Positions 25,092-28,047 of a stretch of 28,047 nucleotides of DNA are shown here, one piece after another. Below the pieces are notes generated by a model, which worked only from the letters and a program-made list of their open reading frames with translations, searched no databases and was not told where the DNA came from. The stretch lies in NCBI GenBank assembly GCA_934746015.1, contig CAKVEW010000039.1, positions 1 to 28,047 of the forward strand, read 5' to 3'. The translations under genes and the position numbers were made by a program. Position 1 is the stretch's first letter; every line of letters begins with the position of its first letter. This DNA comes from an uncultured Clostridium sp. Lineage in GTDB: Bacteria; Bacillota; Clostridia; Clostridiales; Clostridiaceae.

Positions 25092-25200
25092 AATAAAATC
25101 TTAAGAATAATATCAAAATATTATATTTTATATAATATTTATAGTAAATTAGGAAAGTAGAATTGTAGGAATTAAGATTTTATTAAAATCAGAAGTGTTT
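25092..25200 (+). promoter_or_regulatory. Structured leader with periodic UAG triplets
   Basis: A perfect 13-bp stem pairs 25092-25104 with 25172-25184. Inside it a 10-bp hairpin forms (25116-25125 with 25131-25140). Between that hairpin and the 3' arm lie UAG at 25142, 25150, 25158 and 25166, then AAG at 25174: exactly 8 nt apart. The 3' arm can instead fold as GATTTT (25176-25181) with AAAATC (25185-25190), followed after seven bases by six T. The two folds exclude each other, as in attenuators. There is no T-box motif. HutP-family binding is the leading guess. Confidence 0.55.
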
Positions 25201-25223
25201 TTTATAATAGGAGGATGGTAAAG

Positions 25224-26228
25224 ATGGTAGGAAAAAAGAAAGTTGTAATGGGGTTATTAGCTTTTATTGTAGCTAGTACCTTCGTTGGATGTAAAGAGGA
25301 TGGAAAAGAATCTTCAAGCAAAGAAGCAAAATACAATATAGGTATTAGTCAATTGGTTCAACATCCAGCGCTAGATTCGGCAAGGGAAGGATTTATTGAA
25401 GGATTAAAAGAAAAGGGATATGAAGAAGGTAAGAATATAACTTTTGATTATCAAAATGCTCAAGGAGACAATCCCACTTCTCAAACAATAGCACAAAAGT
25501 TCACATCAGAGAAAAAAGATTTAATTCTTGCTATTGCAACTACTTCAGCACAAGCAGTATATAATTCAACTAAAGAAATACCAACAGTTTTTACTGCTGT
25601 TACTGATCCAGTTGAAGCTGGTATAGCTAAAGATTGGAAAAGTTCTGGAACTAATTTAACAGGAGTTTCAGATATGGTTCCAGTAGATAAGCAGCTTGAT
25701 TTATTGCTTAAACTTAAACCTGATATTAAGACACTAGGAGTAATATATAATACTTCTGAAGCAAATTCAGTAGTTCAAGTGGAAGCTTTAAAAAAAGAAG
25801 CAAGTAAATTAAATATAACAATAAAGGAAATTGGAATTACAAATGTAAATGAAATAAATCAAAATTTAAGTGCAGTTATAAAAGATATTGATGCCTTATA
25901 TACACCAACAGATAATACTGTGGCTTCAGCTTATGATTTAGTTGGACAAATTGCTGTAAAAAATAATGTGCCAATATTAGGAGCAGAAGAAGCTGTTGTA
26001 TCTAAAGGTGGGTTATGTTCAATTGGAATAGATTATTTTAAACTTGGAAAAGAAACTGGATACAAAGCTGCTGAAATATTAGAGGGTAAGAAACCAGAAG
26101 AAATAGAAATTACTACATTAAGTGATATGAGTATTGTAATAAATACTGATGTGGCTAATAAATTAAATATTAGCATTCCAAGTGAAATTAAAGATAATGC
26201 AAAGAGTGTAACTGGAGGTGTTAACTAG
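25224..26228 (+). CDS. trpX-like: ABC transporter substrate-binding lipoprotein, TrpX type
   Basis: A 334-residue lipoprotein of the ABC_sub_bind family. The signal peptide ends in the lipobox TFVGC, with C23 as lipidated residue. The mature protein has two lobes, with motifs YNIGISQLVQHPALD, FTAVTDPVEAG, YTPTDNTVASA and GGLCSIGIDYFKLG. In streptococci such systems bind tryptophan or other aromatic residues; the ligand here is not proven. ATG 25224 lies 9 bases after AGGAGG (25209-25214); the ATG at 25215 abuts it. It is the first gene of the operon; its stop overlaps the permease start by one base. Confidence 0.9.
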   Translation: MVGKKKVVMGLLAFIVASTFVGCKEDGKESSSKEAKYNIGISQLVQHPALDSAREGFIEGLKEKGYEEGKNITFDYQNAQGDNPTSQTIAQKFTSEKKDLILAIATTSAQAVYNSTKEIPTVFTAVTDPVEAGIAKDWKSSGTNLTGVSDMVPVDKQLDLLLKLKPDIKTLGVIYNTSEANSVVQVEALKKEASKLNITIKEIGITNVNEINQNLSAVIKDIDALYTPTDNTVASAYDLVGQIAVKNNVPILGAEEAVVSKGGLCSIGIDYFKLGKETGYKAAEILEGKKPEEIEITTLSDMSIVINTDVANKLNISIPSEIKDNAKSVTGGVN

Positions 26229-27142
26229 TGGATTTTGTAATTAATGTTTTAGAACAAGGGTTGCTTTTTGGAATAGTTGCTATAGGAGTCTATATTACTT
26301 ATAAAATTTTAGACTTTCCTGATCTTTCTGTAGATGGAACTTATCCATTAGGAGCAGCTATATGTGCAGCTTTACTAGTTAAAGATGTAAATCCTTGGTT
26401 AGCAGTTTTAGTAGCAACTATAGGGGGTGCTATAGCTGGGTTAGCCACTGCACTTTTGAATGTAAAACTTAAAATCACTAATTTAATGTCTGGAATATTA
26501 GTGATGATAGGCCTATATTCAATAAATTTAATGGTGATGGGGCAATCGAACATTCCATTATTTAATACTAAAAGTATTTTTACTGGAAAATATAATATAA
26601 TTATTATTATAATAATTACTTTAGTAGTAAAGATAGCTTTTGATTTATTTTTAAAAACAAAGCTTGGTAATTTACTTATTGCAGTTGGGGATAATGAACA
26701 ATTAGTTACTTCATTAGGAATAAATAAAAATAATATAAAAGTTTTAGGCTTAATGATAAGTAATGGATTAGTTGCTTTAAGTGGGGCTTTAACTGCTCAA
26801 TATCAAGGATTTTCAGATGCTAGTATGGGAACTGGAGTAGTTGTTATGGGGCTAGCAGCAGTTATAATAGGGGCTTCAATATTTAAAAAAGTGAGTTTTA
26901 TGAAGTACACAACAATTTCAATATTTGGAGCTATAATCTATAAGCTAGCTATAGCAATGGCATTAAAATTTGGCTTAAATCCAAATTATTTAAAACTAAT
27001 GACAGCAGTTATAGTTATAATTGCTTTGAGTTTAAATTCAGGAGTATTTAAGTCAAAAAGAAAGAAAGCTAAGAGTGGTGTAACAAATAGAGAAGGCGGT
27101 GATGTAAATGCTAAAGATTCAAGCGTTGCACAAAGTCTTTAA
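26228..27142 (+). CDS. trpY-like: ABC transporter permease, TrpY type
   Basis: A 304-residue membrane protein with about eight to nine helices of the branched-chain-type permease superfamily. Typical segments are DFPDLSVDGTYPLGAA near the N-terminus and GDNEQLVTSLGINKNNIKVLGL in the coupling region. GTG 26228 shares its G with the stop of the lipoprotein gene, and GGAGGTG lies 6-7 bases before it. The last 35 bases overlap the ATPase gene. Confidence 0.9.
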   Translation: MDFVINVLEQGLLFGIVAIGVYITYKILDFPDLSVDGTYPLGAAICAALLVKDVNPWLAVLVATIGGAIAGLATALLNVKLKITNLMSGILVMIGLYSINLMVMGQSNIPLFNTKSIFTGKYNIIIIIIITLVVKIAFDLFLKTKLGNLLIAVGDNEQLVTSLGINKNNIKVLGLMISNGLVALSGALTAQYQGFSDASMGTGVVVMGLAAVIIGASIFKKVSFMKYTTISIFGAIIYKLAIAMALKFGLNPNYLKLMTAVIVIIALSLNSGVFKSKRKKAKSGVTNREGGDVNAKDSSVAQSL

Positions 27143-27902
27143 TGAAAATACAATAAATGAAAATAAGGTATTCTCTGATTTTTCTTTAGAAGTAAAGGAA
27201 GGAGATTTTATTAGTATAATAGGATCTAATGGTGCTGGAAAGTCAACATTATTAAATATTATATCTGGGAATATTCAATGTGATGAAGGAATAATTGAAA
27301 TAAATGGAGAAGATGTTTCAAATAAAGATGAATATAAAAGATCAAAAATGATAGGAAGAGTATTTCAAAATCCATCATTAGGTGTTGCTCCTAATATGAC
27401 AATATTAGAAAATTTATCTTTAGCAGATAATAAAGGAAAGAAATTTGGATTAACTCTTGGAATTAATAGAAAAAGGATTCCATATTATGAAAAGCTTCTT
27501 AAAGAATTAGATTTAGGTCTTGAAGATAAGCTATATAACAAGGTTAATCTATTGTCAGGAGGCCAACGACAAGCTTTGAGTATGTTAATTGCAGTTATGT
27601 CTAAGCCTGAGCTGTTATTATTAGATGAGCATACAGCAGCATTAGATCCAAAAACTTCATTAAAAATAATGGAAATAACAGAAAGAATTGTAAGGGAAAC
27701 TAATATTACAACTATGATGATAACACATAATTTAAAGCAAGCAATAAAAACAGGAAATAGACTAATAATGATGCATAGTGGTAAAATACTACTAGATGTT
27801 AAAGGAAAAGAAAAGGAAGAGTTAACAACAGAAAAATTAATGAATTTATTTAAAGATGCTAATATTAATGATGATTTAAGTGATAGAAGTTTATTAGCAT
27901 AA
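27108..27902 (+). CDS. trpZ-like: ABC transporter ATPase, TrpZ type
   Basis: A 264-residue ATPase with Walker A GSNGAGKST, Q-loop VFQNPSLG, signature LSGGQRQALSM, Walker B LLLLDEHTAALD and the switch histidine in MITHN. A His after the Walker B glutamate (DEH) is usual for this branch. It powers the transporter formed with the two preceding products. ATG 27108 overlaps the permease gene; the ribosome site (AGGCGGTGA) is weak, suggesting translational coupling. Confidence 0.92.
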   Translation: MLKIQALHKVFNENTINENKVFSDFSLEVKEGDFISIIGSNGAGKSTLLNIISGNIQCDEGIIEINGEDVSNKDEYKRSKMIGRVFQNPSLGVAPNMTILENLSLADNKGKKFGLTLGINRKRIPYYEKLLKELDLGLEDKLYNKVNLLSGGQRQALSMLIAVMSKPELLLLDEHTAALDPKTSLKIMEITERIVRETNITTMMITHNLKQAIKTGNRLIMMHSGKILLDVKGKEKEELTTEKLMNLFKDANINDDLSDRSLLA

Positions 27903-27949
27903 GAATGAATAAAAATGTAAATTTAAACAATAATTATATACTTCCAAAA

Positions 27950-27974
27950 AAGGAACTGTTTTATACAGTTCCTT
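27950..27974 (+). terminator. Terminator of the ABC operon, joined to the right repeat
   Basis: A 10-bp stem, 27950-27959 with 27965-27974 (core AGGAACTG / CAGTTCCT), is preceded by an A-run but followed by only two T (part of the stem) before repeat sequence begins. The missing T-tract suggests insertion of the repeat here. The repeat's own hairpin and T-rich tail may complete termination. Confidence 0.7.
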
Positions 27975-28028
27975 CAGAGTGTCGACAAAGTCGACACTCT
28001 TTCGTTTTTATTGTAAAATATTTTTAGG
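27974..28028 (+). repeat. Right copy of 55-bp perfect inverted repeat
   Basis: Reverse complement of 1-55 without mismatch. It begins TCAGAGTGTCGAC, carries the 11-bp hairpin (27976-27986 with 27990-28000) and then TTCGTTTTTATTG. It ends in AGG, which is the Shine-Dalgarno of the ORF starting at 28037. The repeat therefore looks like the leader or end of a multicopy gene or insertion element pointing out of the window. Confidence 0.85.
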
Positions 28029-28036
28029 TGATTAAA

Positions 28037-28047
28037 ATGTTAACAAA
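28037..28047 (+). CDS. Start of an outward gene, truncated by the window edge
   Basis: AGGTGAT (28026-28032) is followed after 4 bases by ATG TTA ACA. Only M-L-T is visible. An IS200/IS605-type transposase would fit the hairpin-bearing leader, but three residues cannot show it. Confidence 0.35.

Noticed and set aside
25072..25223. T-box leader for the TrpX-type operon
   Set aside because: The conserved T-box bulge (TGGNACCGCG-like) is absent.
27905..28027. A 40-codon ORF after the ABC ATPase
   Set aside because: It reads through the terminator and the 55-bp repeat, has no ribosome site and shows no protein-like pattern.
1..28047. CRISPR arrays, tRNA or rRNA genes
   Set aside because: I saw no spaced direct repeats of CRISPR length and no tRNA or rRNA signatures on either strand.

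Overview
The window is a 28 kb piece of a very AT-rich, low-GC Gram-positive chromosome. Strong AGGAGG ribosome sites, GTG and TTG starts, short T-tailed terminators, a lysine riboswitch, an Rnf operon and a LevR-type sigma-54 activator all point to Clostridium sensu stricto. I do not name a species. Every gene is intact except one that begins at the right edge.

Layout. 1-55 and 27974-28028 form a perfect 55-bp inverted repeat with an internal hairpin. Each copy abuts a terminator hairpin, and the right copy supplies the Shine-Dalgarno of an outward gene. The window is therefore bracketed by two copies of a repeated, probably mobile, element. 56-4377: a copper ATPase behind a CsoR-like operator, then a lysine-riboswitch-controlled amino acid permease. 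4465-11200: a LevR-type activator and its apparent regulon, a lactose/cellobiose-type PTS (EIIB, EIIA, then EIIC in a separate unit) with a DUF871/MupG-like hydrolase. Both units have a -24/-12 promoter and share palindromic TTACACA/TGTGTAA upstream sites. A 52-residue membrane peptide follows. 11255-15775: a minus-strand coiled-coil protein, clpS-clpA, a small membrane protein and a TPR protein. 16120-20726: rnfCDGEAB behind a Rex-like operator. RnfC lacks the N-terminal NADH/FMN region, RnfD has a degenerate flavinylation motif and RnfE has a Cys-rich tail. 20760-22433 (minus): an FAD oxidoreductase with an unusual cysteine cluster and a NIF3/YqfO-like small protein. 22716-23954: a DUF3592 protein and an MgtC-like protein. 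24076-27902: a FabT-like MarR regulator with its own FabT box, an orphan HutP-family protein, and a three-gene TrpXYZ-type ABC transporter.

The most interesting possible new system is at the right end. The leader of the ABC transporter carries four UAG triplets and an AAG at an exact 8-nt period (25142-25176), between the arms of a 13-bp stem. The gene just upstream encodes a HutP-family protein, and HutP is an RNA-binding antiterminator that reads spaced UAG/NAG triplets. No hut genes are present. A local HutP-to-transporter RNA circuit is the simplest reading, but it is inference.

Second in interest are the modified Rnf complex, the LevR/sigma-54 PTS regulon with a MupG-like enzyme, and the inverted repeats at the ends.
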